Shown one piece after another: positions 1 through 15,159 of a DNA stretch of 64,000 bases (positions are counted from its first letter, which is position 1; each line of letters begins with the position of its first letter). Under the pieces are notes generated by a model that was not told the origin of the DNA, ran no database searches, and was given only the letters and a program-made list of their open reading frames with translations. Both the position numbers and the translations under genes were made by a program. Source of the DNA: Aquibacillus halophilus (GTDB lineage Bacteria > Bacillota > Bacilli > Bacillales > Amphibacillaceae); NCBI RefSeq assembly GCF_009649745.1, contig NZ_WJNG01000003.1, positions 124,001-188,000 of the forward strand, in the 5' to 3' direction.

Positions 1-509
1 TTCAAGGAAAAAATCCCGATGATTTTATGGAAGAAATGATTAAGGTTTTCTACCGACAAAACATCAGTTGGGAAGATATAGCCTACATAAGACAATGTGC
101 AGACTTACCTATTTACCTGAAGGGGATTTTACACCCGAAAGATGCCTTATTGGCAAAAGAAAACGGAATTAATGGAATTATTGTCTCTAACCATGGAGGC
201 AGGCAGCTTGATGGGGCTGTTGCGTCTTTGGACATTCTGCCTTCCATTAAAGAGGTTGTTGGAGATGAGTTAACTATTTTACTGGATGGCGGGATTAGAA
301 GAGGATCCGACATTGTTAAAGCATTAGCCTTGGGTGCTGATGCTGTACTTTACGGTCGACCCTATTTATATAGTCTTGCTTTAGGTGGTAAAGAAGGTGT
401 CGAGCAAAACATCGATAATTTAATGCAGGATCTTGAGATTACAATGGCACTGTCAGGTGCTTCAGCTATATCTGAACTCAATCAGGATCTATTATGGGAA
501 AATAACTGA
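1..509 (+). CDS. FMN-dependent alpha-hydroxy-acid oxidizing enzyme, C-terminal part (5' end outside window)
   Basis: Only the last ~169 codons are present; the reading frame is open from base 3. The fragment shows the second half of the FMN-binding TIM barrel of the lactate oxidase / glycolate oxidase family: a substrate/FMN lysine region (YLKGIL), the catalytic-base motif SNHGGRQLDG with the active-site histidine and substrate arginine, and the phosphate-binding segment DGGIRRGSDI...GADAVLYGRP. The family oxidises 2-hydroxyacids to 2-oxoacids. Whether this one is an oxidase, monooxygenase or dehydrogenase cannot be told without the N-terminus. It is followed after 30 bases by a MetQ-like lipoprotein and then acyl-CoA genes, so it probably opens or joins a catabolic operon for a hydroxyacid. 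Family assignment is firm, substrate unknown. Confidence 0.9.
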   Translation, partial: QGKNPDDFMEEMIKVFYRQNISWEDIAYIRQCADLPIYLKGILHPKDALLAKENGINGIIVSNHGGRQLDGAVASLDILPSIKEVVGDELTILLDGGIRRGSDIVKALALGADAVLYGRPYLYSLALGGKEGVEQNIDNLMQDLEITMALSGASAISELNQDLLWENN

Positions 510-539
510 AATTTTAAAAAATAAAAAAAGGAGAAAATT

Positions 540-1346
540 ATGAAAAAACTTTTACTAGTTATATGTGTCCTGGTGGTTACGTTAATTGTTAGCGGTTGTG
601 GTTCAGAGGAAGCGGGAGCTCTTAATAAAGACAAATTAATTGTAGGTGTTACTGGAGGCCCTCACGAGCAAATCATTGAAAAAGTAGCTGAAGTTGCTTT
701 GAAGGATGGTCTAGAAATCGAAATAAAGGTATTTTCGGATTTTGCAATGCCTAATGTGGCGTTAGCAGAAGGAGAATTAGATTTAAATAGTTTTCAGCAC
801 ACACCTTTTTTTGAAGAGTTTAAGGAAGACAGAGGCTTAGATTTAGTTTCTGTTGGGAAAACCATCATCAATCCGATGAGTATCTATTCAGATAAAATAA
901 CAAATATCGATGAAATAGAAGAAGGGGCAAAGATTGGATTGCCTAATGATCCAACAAATGGTTCAAGAGCAATGCTCATCTTCGAAGATGCTGGTCTAAT
1001 TACATTAAAAGAAGACTTAGATGAGGAACCTACGGTACGAGATATTGCTGAAAATAAGTTAAATTTAGAATTTATCGAATTAGATGCAGCTCAGCTACCA
1101 AAACAATTAAGTGAACTAACTGCCGCTGCAATTAATACTAGTTACGCTATATCACATGGTTTTGTGCCATCCGAAGACGCTATATTCATGGAATCATCTG
1201 ATTCTCCATATGCCAACTTGATTGCAGCAAGACCAGAGAATAAAGATGAAGAAGTTGTAGCTAAATTTGTTAATGCCTATCAATCAGATGAAGTGAAGGA
1301 ATTTATTGAAACCGAATTTAAGGGTTCGATCATTCCAACCTGGTAG
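540..1346 (+). CDS. MetQ/NlpA-family substrate-binding lipoprotein
   Basis: 268 aa secreted lipoprotein. It begins with a Lys-rich start, a hydrophobic stretch and a lipobox ending in VSGC (Cys20), then a mature periplasmic-binding fold of the NlpA/MetQ type (LIVGVTGGPHEQI near the start, and the DLNSFQHTPFFEEF segment typical of the family). Known members bind methionine for the MetNI ABC importer. Here no ATPase or permease gene is adjacent; the neighbours are a hydroxyacid oxidase and acyl-CoA enzymes. It may therefore bind a hydroxyacid or another ligand and share a permease encoded elsewhere. The start follows an AAAGGAG site at proper spacing. The stop overlaps the ribosome site of the next gene, so co-translation is likely. 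Family is certain; ligand is inference. Confidence 0.88.
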   Translation: MKKLLLVICVLVVTLIVSGCGSEEAGALNKDKLIVGVTGGPHEQIIEKVAEVALKDGLEIEIKVFSDFAMPNVALAEGELDLNSFQHTPFFEEFKEDRGLDLVSVGKTIINPMSIYSDKITNIDEIEEGAKIGLPNDPTNGSRAMLIFEDAGLITLKEDLDEEPTVRDIAENKLNLEFIELDAAQLPKQLSELTAAAINTSYAISHGFVPSEDAIFMESSDSPYANLIAARPENKDEEVVAKFVNAYQSDEVKEFIETEFKGSIIPTW

Positions 1347-1360
1347 GAGGTCAGAGACTA

Positions 1361-2140
1361 TTGAGTAAAGAAGATATAATTTTAAAGATAGATAATAAAA
1401 TAGCTACATTGTTTCTAAATAAACCTGAAAAGAAAAATGCAATGTCATTATCAATGTACCAACTTTTGTTAGATTTGTTATCTACTATCGAAAGAGATGA
1501 ATCAATAAAAGCTGTGGTTATTCGTAGTGTAAATGATTCTGTTTTTGCTGCTGGAGCAGACATATCTGAGTTTATTGAATCTAGGTCTACAAAAGAAAAG
1601 GCAAAAAAATATAATGATTCAGCACTGGGAGCAATTGATAAACTATACCGGTTAAACAAGCCTACGATTGCAATGATACAGGGCCACGCAATCGGGGGTG
1701 GCGTTGAATTGGCATTGGCCTGTGATTATCGACTATCAGCAGATGATGGAATTTTCGGTATTACCCCATCAAAGCTTGGAATTGTATACAATCTAGCGAG
1801 CACTAAAAGATTAATAGATACAATCGGAGCTCCTAAAACAAAGGATTTACTTTATACGGGAAAATTTATCAACTCTGAACAAGCATTAACGATGGGATTA
1901 GTTCATGAAGTTTATCTTAAAAGGGAATTAGAGGAAAACACCTATAATTTGGCTAGAAGATTAGTAACCTCTTCCACAGTTGCAATTAGTGGAACTAAAA
2001 CAGTAATTCAAGCTGTACTAGATGGGGAAAATGAGGAGACAGAGGAGCTTGAACAATTAATACTTGATTCATTTGAGTCAGATGACTATAAAGAAGGAAT
2101 TCAAGCATTTTTAAGTAAAAGGGCACCTAACTTTAAATGA
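1361..2140 (+). CDS. Enoyl-CoA hydratase/isomerase (crotonase) family protein
   Basis: 259 aa, the usual crotonase length. Oxyanion-hole motifs are visible: FAAGADISEF (CoA-binding first half) and the HAIGGGVELALACDYR block. Position equivalents of the two catalytic glutamates lie around GGGVE and FGITPSKLG. In the second place this protein has Thr-Pro-Ser rather than the common Pro-Glu, so its reaction may not be simple hydration. It starts at a TTG codon preceded by AGGAGG that overlaps the end of the upstream lipoprotein gene. It sits between that gene and a CaiB-type CoA-transferase, suggesting both enzymes act on the same acyl-CoA, the transferase charging the acid and this enzyme transforming it. 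Exact reaction unknown. Confidence 0.88.
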   Translation: MSKEDIILKIDNKIATLFLNKPEKKNAMSLSMYQLLLDLLSTIERDESIKAVVIRSVNDSVFAAGADISEFIESRSTKEKAKKYNDSALGAIDKLYRLNKPTIAMIQGHAIGGGVELALACDYRLSADDGIFGITPSKLGIVYNLASTKRLIDTIGAPKTKDLLYTGKFINSEQALTMGLVHEVYLKRELEENTYNLARRLVTSSTVAISGTKTVIQAVLDGENEETEELEQLILDSFESDDYKEGIQAFLSKRAPNFK

Positions 2141-2175
2141 TAATTAATATCCTAACCAAAAAAGGGGAATAGCTA

Positions 2176-3360
2176 ATGAAAAAAGCACTGGCTGGAATGA
2201 GAGTATTAGATTTGACTCAGGTGCTCGCTGGACCCTATTGTACTATGTGTTTAGCCGATATGGGTGCAGATGTAATTAAAATAGAAAAATACCCAAATGG
2301 TGATGACACTAGAGCCCTAGGGCCTTTTATTAATGAGGAAAGTTACGTGTACATGATGGTGAATCGTAATAAACGCAGTATTCGTCTGAATTTAAAAGAA
2401 GAAGAGGGTAAAGAAATCTTATATAATTTAGTCCGGCATGCTGATGTATTTATAGAAAACTTCCGTCCAGGAGTTGCAGCTAAATTAGGTATTGATTATG
2501 ACACTTTAGCAAAGTTAAATAAGGAATTAATCTATTGTTCAATTTCCGGTTATGGTCAAACAGGCCCCTATAAAGATAAGGGTGGTTACGATATCATGGC
2601 CCAAGGGTTATCAGGAATAATGAGCTTTACAGGTGACAAAGGTGGTAGGCCAGTAAAAACTGGAATTGCTTTACATGACATCGCTGCTGGTAATACAGCC
2701 GTGCAGTCGATTTTAACTGCATATATTCATCGGTTAACTGGTGGATCTGGCCAATACATTGATCTCTCCCTAGTTGATTCAGGATTAGCTTGGACAGTGT
2801 GGGAAGCAGCATCTTATTTTGGTAAAGGAGAAGTTCCAACTCCAAATGGTACTGCTCATCGATTAGCAACACCTTACCAAGGTTTTAAAACGAAAGATGG
2901 TTACATATTGGTTGGAGCTGCAAATCAAAAACTATGGATGAAATTTTGTTCAGAAGTAGTAGAGAAAGAAGAATGGATTACTGACTCAAGGTTTTGTACG
3001 AACGATGATAGAATTGCTAATATAAGCATACTAGAAGAGGAAATTGAAAAGATACTTGTGAACCAGTCTTCAACTTACTGGTTAGACCTACTCGAAAAAG
3101 CTAATATTCCATCTGGACCAATATATAGCTACGATCAGACTTTAAATGATCCTCATATAAACGAGAGGGATATGATTATAGAATATGATCACCCGAAAGC
3201 TGGAAAAGTAAAGACACTAGGGTTTCCTGCTAAGTATTCCAAGACTCCAGGAGAGATTAGTCGACCAGCACCAACGCTTGGTGAACACACAGAAGAAGTG
3301 TTGAAAGAATTAGGTTTAAACTTAGACTACAGTAGATTATTAACAAAAGGAGTTATATAG
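2176..3360 (+). CDS. CaiB/BaiF (class III) CoA-transferase
   Basis: 394 aa, typical family length. The N-terminal signature VLAGPYCTMCLADMGADVIKIE, the NRNKRSI and FIENFRPGVA segments, and ALHDIAAG containing the catalytic aspartate that forms the acyl-anhydride intermediate are all present. The C-terminal PAPTLGEHTEEVL ending is also typical. These enzymes move CoA between carboxylic acids (formyl-, oxalyl-, succinyl-, mesaconyl-type substrates). Last gene of the operon: a hairpin terminator follows within 15 bases. With the hydroxyacid oxidase and crotonase upstream it suggests use of a small hydroxy- or unsaturated acid, but the substrate cannot be read from sequence. Confidence 0.92.
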   Translation: MKKALAGMRVLDLTQVLAGPYCTMCLADMGADVIKIEKYPNGDDTRALGPFINEESYVYMMVNRNKRSIRLNLKEEEGKEILYNLVRHADVFIENFRPGVAAKLGIDYDTLAKLNKELIYCSISGYGQTGPYKDKGGYDIMAQGLSGIMSFTGDKGGRPVKTGIALHDIAAGNTAVQSILTAYIHRLTGGSGQYIDLSLVDSGLAWTVWEAASYFGKGEVPTPNGTAHRLATPYQGFKTKDGYILVGAANQKLWMKFCSEVVEKEEWITDSRFCTNDDRIANISILEEEIEKILVNQSSTYWLDLLEKANIPSGPIYSYDQTLNDPHINERDMIIEYDHPKAGKVKTLGFPAKYSKTPGEISRPAPTLGEHTEEVLKELGLNLDYSRLLTKGVI

Positions 3361-3372
3361 TGTAGTGAAAGA

Positions 3373-3413
3373 GCTCTCTGGAGATAAATAAAATTTCTCC
3401 TAGGAGTTTTTTT
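3373..3413 (+). terminator. Rho-independent terminator after the CoA-transferase operon
   Basis: A GGAGA/TCTCC core stem with flanking CTC...GAG pairing (two mismatches) and an AT-rich loop is followed by seven T residues. It lies 12 bases after the CoA-transferase stop. Confidence 0.7.
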
Positions 3414-3512
3414 ATTTCATTTATGTTTTCTGAAAATTCCCTTTGTTTGTTGATGCCTTAATAGGATATAGTAGTAAGTAACATTATTTATATTTTATTC
3501 TGTAAAGTATGA

Positions 3513-4487
<975 letters not shown>

Positions 4488-4501
4488 AAATATTACTTTT
4501 A

Positions 4502-4536
4502 AACTTCTCAATGCTATTATATTAGAGAAGTTTTTT
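4502..4536 (+). terminator. Terminator of ldh
   Basis: An AACTTCTC / GAGAAGTT stem with a 15-nt loop runs straight into six T residues, 14 bases after the ldh stop. Confidence 0.85.
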
Positions 4537-4573
4537 AGTAGTATGAATTCAAAGACTCAGGGGAGGTGCTTTC

Positions 4574-4825
4574 GTGAAAACTGTGACTTTTTATACGAAA
4601 CAAAATTGTCCACTATGTGATGAAGCGAAACAATTGCTTTATTTATTAAAGGATGAGTTTAACTTCGAATTTGATGAAATAGATATTTATACTAATGATC
4701 AATTATTAGAACAATACCAGTTAATGATTCCTGTCGTGTCTATTGATGGACAAGATGTTGATTATGGTCAAATAAATTATGACTTCCTTCGACAAGATTT
4801 CGTCAATAGATATCAAAAAAAATAG
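4574..4825 (+). CDS. Glutaredoxin-like thiol-disulfide protein (DUF836-type)
   Basis: 83 aa. It starts with a thioredoxin-fold strand and a CPLC redox motif (FYTKQNCPLCDEAKQLL), then a cis-Pro region IPVVSIDGQ. This is the short glutaredoxin-like family often found just upstream of cggR in Bacillaceae. GTG start behind GGGAGGTG. Likely role is cytoplasmic thiol exchange, but no partner is evident. The cggR promoter begins right at its stop codon, so it is transcribed separately from the glycolytic operon. Confidence 0.85.
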   Translation: MKTVTFYTKQNCPLCDEAKQLLYLLKDEFNFEFDEIDIYTNDQLLEQYQLMIPVVSIDGQDVDYGQINYDFLRQDFVNRYQKK

Positions 4826-4854
4826 TTGTGGTAAAAACAGCCATCTGTTACAAT
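4826..4854 (+). promoter_or_regulatory. Candidate sigma-A promoter of the cggR-glycolysis operon
   Basis: TTGTGG and TACAAT hexamers are separated by 17 bases. The expected start of transcription is near 4861, which places the CggR operator immediately downstream, as in Bacillus subtilis. Confidence 0.7.
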
Positions 4855-4886
4855 TGAAAGTGCAAGTGGATTTTTTTTACCAACAG

Positions 4887-4922
4887 TGGGACATAATTTG
4901 ACTACTTGGGACGCATACTACC
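4887..4922 (+). promoter_or_regulatory. CggR operator (two tandem half-sites)
   Basis: Reads TGGGAC-N6-TGAC-N4-TGGGAC-N6-TACC. The B. subtilis operator pattern, as I recall it, is CGGGAC-N6-TGTC-N4-CGGGAC-N6-TGTC; spacing is identical and only a few positions differ. It lies between the promoter and the cggR start, so bound repressor would block elongation until fructose-1,6-bisphosphate releases it. Confidence 0.85.
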
Positions 4923-4950
4923 CACCACAGAGAAATAAAAGGAGTAAATT

Positions 4951-7021
<2,071 letters not shown>

Positions 7022-7060
7022 TTTAAAGTTTGAATAAAAAATAGTAAATTAAGGAAACTT

Positions 7061-7096
7061 AAAATGGGAGGGGGATCATTCCTCCTTCCATTTTTA
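7061..7096 (+). terminator. Partial terminator / attenuator between gapA and pgk
   Basis: AAAATGG pairs with CCATTTT around a GGAGG/CCTCC inner stem, followed by a short T run. It sits 40 bases after gapA within a 171-base gap, the only long gap in the operon. Expected effect is reduced read-through into pgk or stabilisation of the gapA 3' end; the effect is inferred. Confidence 0.6.
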
Positions 7097-7192
7097 TAAT
7101 TATTAATTGATTAAATGTGTAATTTTCTGTTTAAAAGGAAGTACATAGGTGAAATAAACAGATAAGAGATAATAGACAGGAGGGTTTCGATT

Positions 7193-8374
7193 ATGAACAA
7201 AAAAACATTACGTGATATAGATGTAGCCGGTAAAAAAGTTTTTTGTAGAGTCGATTTTAACGTTCCAATGAAAAATGGTGAGGTGACGGATGAGACAAGA
7301 ATTCGTGCAGCATTACCAACCATCCAGTATTTAGTTGAGCAAGGTGCTCGGATTATTTTGTCTAGTCACTTAGGTCGTCCTGATGGTCAGGTAGTTGAAG
7401 AATTACGATTAGACGCTGTAGCTAAACGTCTTAGTGATTTATTAGGGAAAACAGTTACGAAAACCGATGAGGTTTATGGAGATGAAGTTAATCAAGCACT
7501 AGCTGGATTGGCCGACGGGGATGTTTTGCTAATAGAAAACGTTCGTTTCCATCCAGGTGAAACAAAAAATGATCCGGAATTAGCAAAAGAATTTGCAAAA
7601 ATGGCTGATTTCTATGTAAATGATGCGTTTGGTGCAGCTCATAGAGCTCACGCTTCAACAGCTGGTATAGCAGAACATTTACCATCTGCTGCGGGCTTAT
7701 TGTTAGAGAAAGAACTAAGTGTTTTAGGTAAAGCTTTATCCAATCCAGATCGTCCATTTACTGCAATTATCGGTGGTGCGAAGGTAAAAGACAAAATTGG
7801 AGTAATCGATCACCTATTAGATAAAGTAGACAATCTAATAATTGGTGGTGGACTTGCCTATACTTTTATCAAAGCACAAGGTCATGAAATAGGTAAATCC
7901 CTACTTGAAGAGGATAAAATTGAGCTAGCAAAAGAATTTATGCAAAAAGCTAAAGATAAAGGCGTGAATCTGGTTTTACCAGTTGACGCTGTTGTTGCAG
8001 ATGACTTTTCAAATGATGCTAACATCAAAGAAGTAGCGATTGATAGTATCCCTGCGGATTGGGAAGCACTAGATATTGGACCAAAAACCCGTGAAAAATT
8101 TAAGGGGATTGTAAAAGATTCTAAACTTGTGATTTGGAATGGACCAATGGGAGTTTTTGAAATAGAGGCTTTTTCAAATGGGACAAAAGCTGTTGCAGCC
8201 GCACTTGCTGAAACAGAGGGGTACACTGTAATTGGCGGTGGAGATTCTGCAGCTGCTGTTGAAAAGTTCAATTATGCGGATAAAATGGATCACATTTCTA
8301 CTGGTGGTGGAGCTTCTTTAGAGTTTATGGAAGGTAAGATTCTCCCTGGTGTTAATGTGCTTAGTGATAAATAA
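7193..8374 (+). CDS. pgk: Phosphoglycerate kinase
   Basis: 393 aa, standard length. Motifs include [11 protein letters not shown] (substrate-binding start), [35 protein letters not shown]-type [27 protein letters not shown] and the nucleotide-site [12 protein letters not shown]. Makes ATP from 1,3-bisphosphoglycerate. ATG behind AGGAGGG. Followed 23 bases later by tpiA, so co-transcribed. Confidence 0.98.
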   Translation: MNKKTLRDIDVAGKKVFCRVDFNVPMKNGEVTDETRIRAALPTIQYLVEQGARIILSSHLGRPDGQVVEELRLDAVAKRLSDLLGKTVTKTDEVYGDEVNQALAGLADGDVLLIENVRFHPGETKNDPELAKEFAKMADFYVNDAFGAAHRAHASTAGIAEHLPSAAGLLLEKELSVLGKALSNPDRPFTAIIGGAKVKDKIGVIDHLLDKVDNLIIGGGLAYTFIKAQGHEIGKSLLEEDKIELAKEFMQKAKDKGVNLVLPVDAVVADDFSNDANIKEVAIDSIPADWEALDIGPKTREKFKGIVKDSKLVIWNGPMGVFEIEAFSNGTKAVAAALAETEGYTVIGGGDSAAAVEKFNYADKMDHISTGGGASLEFMEGKILPGVNVLSDK

Positions 8375-8379
8375 AGTAA

Positions 8380-10691
<2,312 letters not shown>

Positions 10692-10703
10692 GTAAAATGG
10701 TGA

Positions 10704-12005
<1,302 letters not shown>

Positions 12006-12020
12006 TTAGTTATAATAACA

Positions 12021-12066
12021 AAGCTGCTATTTGAGAGGAATAACCTCTTAAATAGCAGCTTTTTTT
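12021..12066 (+). terminator. Terminator of the glycolytic operon
   Basis: AGCTGCTATTT pairs with AAATAGCAGCT around an inner GAGG/CCTC stem, then seven T residues, directly after eno. Confidence 0.93.
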
Positions 12067-12100
12067 GTTATATTAATTTTTAATCTTCACAGTTGATGAA

Positions 12101-12660
12101 AATTACGACGTAACTTTTGCTTGCAATTTGCTTTCTATCTTCTTTTTATATCAGCTGCTATACAACCGTTTCGGCAGAATACTTCGCTTTCCGTGGGCAC
12201 GACCTCAGCCTCCTCAGAAGCAAAGTACGCTTCTTGCGGGGTCTTCGGAACGCGCTGTTCCCACAGGAGTCTACGTATTCTGCCTTCACTAGTAATAGAG
12301 TCTGATTATCGATAGTAAAACCCATAAACACTAAGTTTCACGTACATTTCTCCAATTGAAAGGGAGTGTTTTCTGCAGCTTAGAAAAGCTTTCTATTCAA
12401 GTGCGAAAATACCAATGATGTTTAATAATACTCAGGACTTGAATTATCTCCATGAGTCTACTTCCAATGAAATTTTGGTGTACTTGTACCTACACTTATA
12501 AGTTGGTTGATTGGAGCGGAGGGCAGTCGACTCCTGCGGGAAAAGCAACAGCTGAAAATCCCGCAGGAAGCGGTTTTCTTCCGAGGAAGTTGAAGCGTTG
12601 CCCGCGGAAAGCGACTGACCGAAGCGGATATCAACATAGCAGTAACATCGTAGTTTATAC
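12101..12660. repeat. Long non-coding repeat, copy 1
   Basis: About 0.56 kb made of three blocks. A left end carries TACGACGTAACTT. Block A (about 12165-12295) starts TTCGCTTTCCGTGGGCACGA. Block B (about 12512-12645) starts GGAGCGGAGGGCAGTCGACT and ends CCGAAGCGGATATCAACATA. All blocks and the AT-rich spacer between them recur in the same order and orientation at 19042-19784. Short ORFs inside are not gene-like. Blocks of this kind are recurrent in Bacillaceae genomes as far as I recall. The right terminal sequence seen in copy 2 is decayed or missing here. Confidence 0.8.
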
Positions 12661-12698
12661 ATCTTGTGTCAAAATCACATTCTTTTTAAAAGTAGTAT

Positions 12699-12974
12699 CT
12701 AATCAAGTTGACCTGAGGTCACTTCTTGAATTGCTTGTTTTTGTTGGTCTAAGTTTCGACGTGCTAAAGCTAATGCTTCTTGATTGTCAGTCACTACAGC
12801 AGCCTGAGAAAGAGACCGCTCGGCAGTTTCTAATGAATTTTTTATCTGTTCCAAAACTTGTTTATTTGGGTGGCTTTTTGCCTGAGTAATTGTGTTTTGC
12901 AAGTGCATTATCGACTGTTGAGCTTGTGCTAGTTGACTTTGCTCTTTAAAGCTTGAGATGTTATTATGTTTCAA
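12699..12974 (-). CDS. Small coiled-coil protein, possibly DUF2564 family
   Basis: 91 aa, highly charged and helical, with heptad-like Leu/Ala/Gln spacing throughout (QAQQSIMHLQNTITQAK, LETAERSLSQAAVV). No membrane segment or signal. It resembles the small cytosolic DUF2564 proteins of Bacillus, but this is by feel only. A TAGGAGG-type site (read on the minus strand) precedes the ATG. It stands alone between repeat copy 1 and the ptsI terminator. Function unknown. Confidence 0.6.
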   Translation of the reverse strand: MKHNNISSFKEQSQLAQAQQSIMHLQNTITQAKSHPNKQVLEQIKNSLETAERSLSQAAVVTDNQEALALARRNLDQQKQAIQEVTSGQLD

Positions 12975-13074
12975 TTGTTAGTCCTCCTAAGTAATGAATT
13001 CATGTTAGTAATTTGCTTTAAAAACGCTTAAATATACATTTGTAGAGAACAGAAACATGGAAATTGATTAGTCA

Positions 13075-13108
13075 TAAAAAAGGCTTGAAGGATATAATCC
13101 CTCAAGCC
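13075..13108 (-). terminator. Terminator of ptsHI
   Basis: On the minus strand GGCTTGAGGG pairs with a CCTTCAAGCC arm and is followed by six T residues, eight bases after the ptsI stop. Confidence 0.9.
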
Positions 13109-13115
13109 CTTGATG

Positions 13116-14834
13116 TTATTGATTTGTTTTTTCTTTAATAAATGCTTCTACTTCTTCGGCAGTACTCATTGCTAGTAGCTGCTCCTTATAGGAAGACAAT
13201 TCTTTCTTTGAAAGATCTCTTAATTGAGTACGTGCAGGTAAAATTGATGTGGCACTCATACTGAATTCATCTAAACCTAAACCAAGGAGAATTGGGATAG
13301 CAATTGAATCTCCTGCCATTTCTCCACACATGCCGGCCCATTTTCCTTCTGCATGAGCTGCGTCTATAACATTACTAACAAGGTTTAATATTGCTGGATG
13401 ATATGGTTGGTATAGATATGAAACGCGCTCATTCATCCTATCTGCTGCCATTGTGTATTGGATTAAGTCGTTAGTACCTATGCTGAAGAAATCAACTTCT
13501 TTAGCAAATTGTCGAGCAATTACTGCAGTAGAAGGTATTTCTACCATAATTCCAACTTCGATAGTTTCTGACACGTCTTTGCCTTCACTCTTTAGATTCT
13601 CTTTTTCCTCTAATAGTAGTGCTTTAGCTTGACGAAACTCATCTAAGGTTGCAATCATTGGAAACATTATTTTTAAGTTCCCGTAGACACTTGCACGAAG
13701 CAATGCACGTAATTGCACACGGAAAATGTCATCGCGTTCTAAGCATAATCGAATCGCACGGAATCCTAGAAAAGGATTCATTTCTTCTGGTAATTTCAAA
13801 TAACTTAGCTCTTTATCCCCGCCAATATCCAATGTACGAACAACAACCGGTTGATCTTTACCCATTTGATCTAAAACTGATTTATATGCTTCAAATTGTT
13901 CTTCCTCTGTAGGAAGTTCAGTTTTACCCATATATAAGAACTCAGTTCGATATAGACCAACACCTTCGCCACCATTATTTTTCACACCAACAACATCTTC
14001 AGGTGTTCCAATGTTAGCCACTAGTTCAACGTGTTCGTTATCGGCGGTAACTGTGGGTTCATCTTTGAGCTTGGCCCACACTTGCTTTTGCTTCTCAAAA
14101 TCATCTTGTTTTTTCTTATAAGTGCTCAATTCTTCTTCAGTTGGATTAATTATTACTTCCCCATCAATTCCATCGACTATAATCAAATCATCTTTATTTA
14201 CGCTTGTTGTGATCGTTTTGGTACCAACAACAGCAGGAATTTCCAATGACCTAGCCATAATAGCCGAGTGGGATGTGCGTCCACCAATGTTTGTAGTAAA
14301 GCCTTTTACAAACTGTTTGTTTAACTGTGCTGTGTCAGAAGGGGTTAAATCTTCTGCAACTATAACAACTTCCTCATCAATTAAAGCAGGATCAGGGAAC
14401 GTCACATTTAATAAATGTGCCATTACTCGCTGTGTTACGTCCTGAATGTCTGCAGCACGTTCTCTCATGTATTCATTGTCCATAGCTTTGAACATGTCGA
14501 TGAACATATCTGCTGTTTCTTTAAGAGCCGCTTCAGCATTGGCATTGTCAGATTTTATCTTGTCTTCAATAGGTTTAATCAATTCTGGATCACTAAGTAC
14601 TAATAAGTGGGCAGAAAAGATCTCTGCATGCTCGTCCCCAAGATTTTTTCTTGCATTTTCTTTAATTATTTCTAATTCTTGTTTTGAAACTTCTAACGCT
14701 TCTTTCAACCGTTTAACTTCTGCTTCTGGACTATCAACTTTCTTTTTTTCAAAAGATAAATCAGGAACTGCCAATTTGTAAACCTTAGCAATGGCAATTC
14801 CACTAGATGCTGCAATTCCGGAAATGTTACTCAT
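13116..14834 (-). CDS. ptsI: PTS enzyme I (phosphoenolpyruvate-protein phosphotransferase)
   Basis: 572 aa, the usual length. The N-terminal domain has the phosphorylated histidine in [13 protein letters not shown]. The C-terminal PEP-binding barrel has [35 protein letters not shown], the signature [18 protein letters not shown], and the catalytic cysteine in GMCGEMAGD. Transfers phosphate from PEP to HPr. Starts three bases after the ptsH stop and is therefore co-translated with it. Confidence 0.97.
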   Translation of the reverse strand: MSNISGIAASSGIAIAKVYKLAVPDLSFEKKKVDSPEAEVKRLKEALEVSKQELEIIKENARKNLGDEHAEIFSAHLLVLSDPELIKPIEDKIKSDNANAEAALKETADMFIDMFKAMDNEYMRERAADIQDVTQRVMAHLLNVTFPDPALIDEEVVIVAEDLTPSDTAQLNKQFVKGFTTNIGGRTSHSAIMARSLEIPAVVGTKTITTSVNKDDLIIVDGIDGEVIINPTEEELSTYKKKQDDFEKQKQVWAKLKDEPTVTADNEHVELVANIGTPEDVVGVKNNGGEGVGLYRTEFLYMGKTELPTEEEQFEAYKSVLDQMGKDQPVVVRTLDIGGDKELSYLKLPEEMNPFLGFRAIRLCLERDDIFRVQLRALLRASVYGNLKIMFPMIATLDEFRQAKALLLEEKENLKSEGKDVSETIEVGIMVEIPSTAVIARQFAKEVDFFSIGTNDLIQYTMAADRMNERVSYLYQPYHPAILNLVSNVIDAAHAEGKWAGMCGEMAGDSIAIPILLGLGLDEFSMSATSILPARTQLRDLSKKELSSYKEQLLAMSTAEEVEAFIKEKTNQ

Positions 14835-14837
14835 TAA

Positions 14838-15107
14838 TTATTCTCCTAATCCTTCTTGTTTGACCGCATCAATAATAGCTTGCAAAGCTTCTTCTTCATC
14901 TGCACCTTCTGCAACGATCTTTATTTCAGAATCTTTTGGTATTCCAAGTGACATAACGCCCATGATTGATTTCAAGTTTACAGATTTTCCGTTATATTCC
15001 ATCTTGATTTCTGATGAGAATTGACCTGCCTTATTTACTAATACCGTCGCTGGTCTTGCGTGTACTCCTGTTGCATCAGTAATTGTAACTGTTTGTTCTA
15101 CTGCCAT
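14838..15107 (-). CDS. ptsH: PTS phosphocarrier protein HPr
   Basis: 89 aa from ATG 15107, which sits eight bases after a GGAGG site; an upstream ATG at 15122 overlaps that site and is unlikely. The phosphorylated histidine is in [11 protein letters not shown], and the regulatory serine used by HPr kinase for catabolite repression is in [11 protein letters not shown]. It passes phosphate from enzyme I to sugar-specific EII proteins, including FruA just upstream. Confidence 0.97.
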   Translation of the reverse strand: MAVEQTVTITDATGVHARPATVLVNKAGQFSSEIKMEYNGKSVNLKSIMGVMSLGIPKDSEIKIVAEGADEEEALQAIIDAVKQEGLGE

Positions 15108-15159
15108 ATCAAAAACCTCCATATAAAATTATAATTTTGGGATAACTCTTAAATCAATT

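Noticed and set aside
12117-12889. ORFs of 62-145 aa inside and after repeat copy 1
   Set aside because: They lie in a GC-rich palindromic repeat that recurs at 19042-19784, where the reading frames differ. A conserved repeat with changing frames is not coding.
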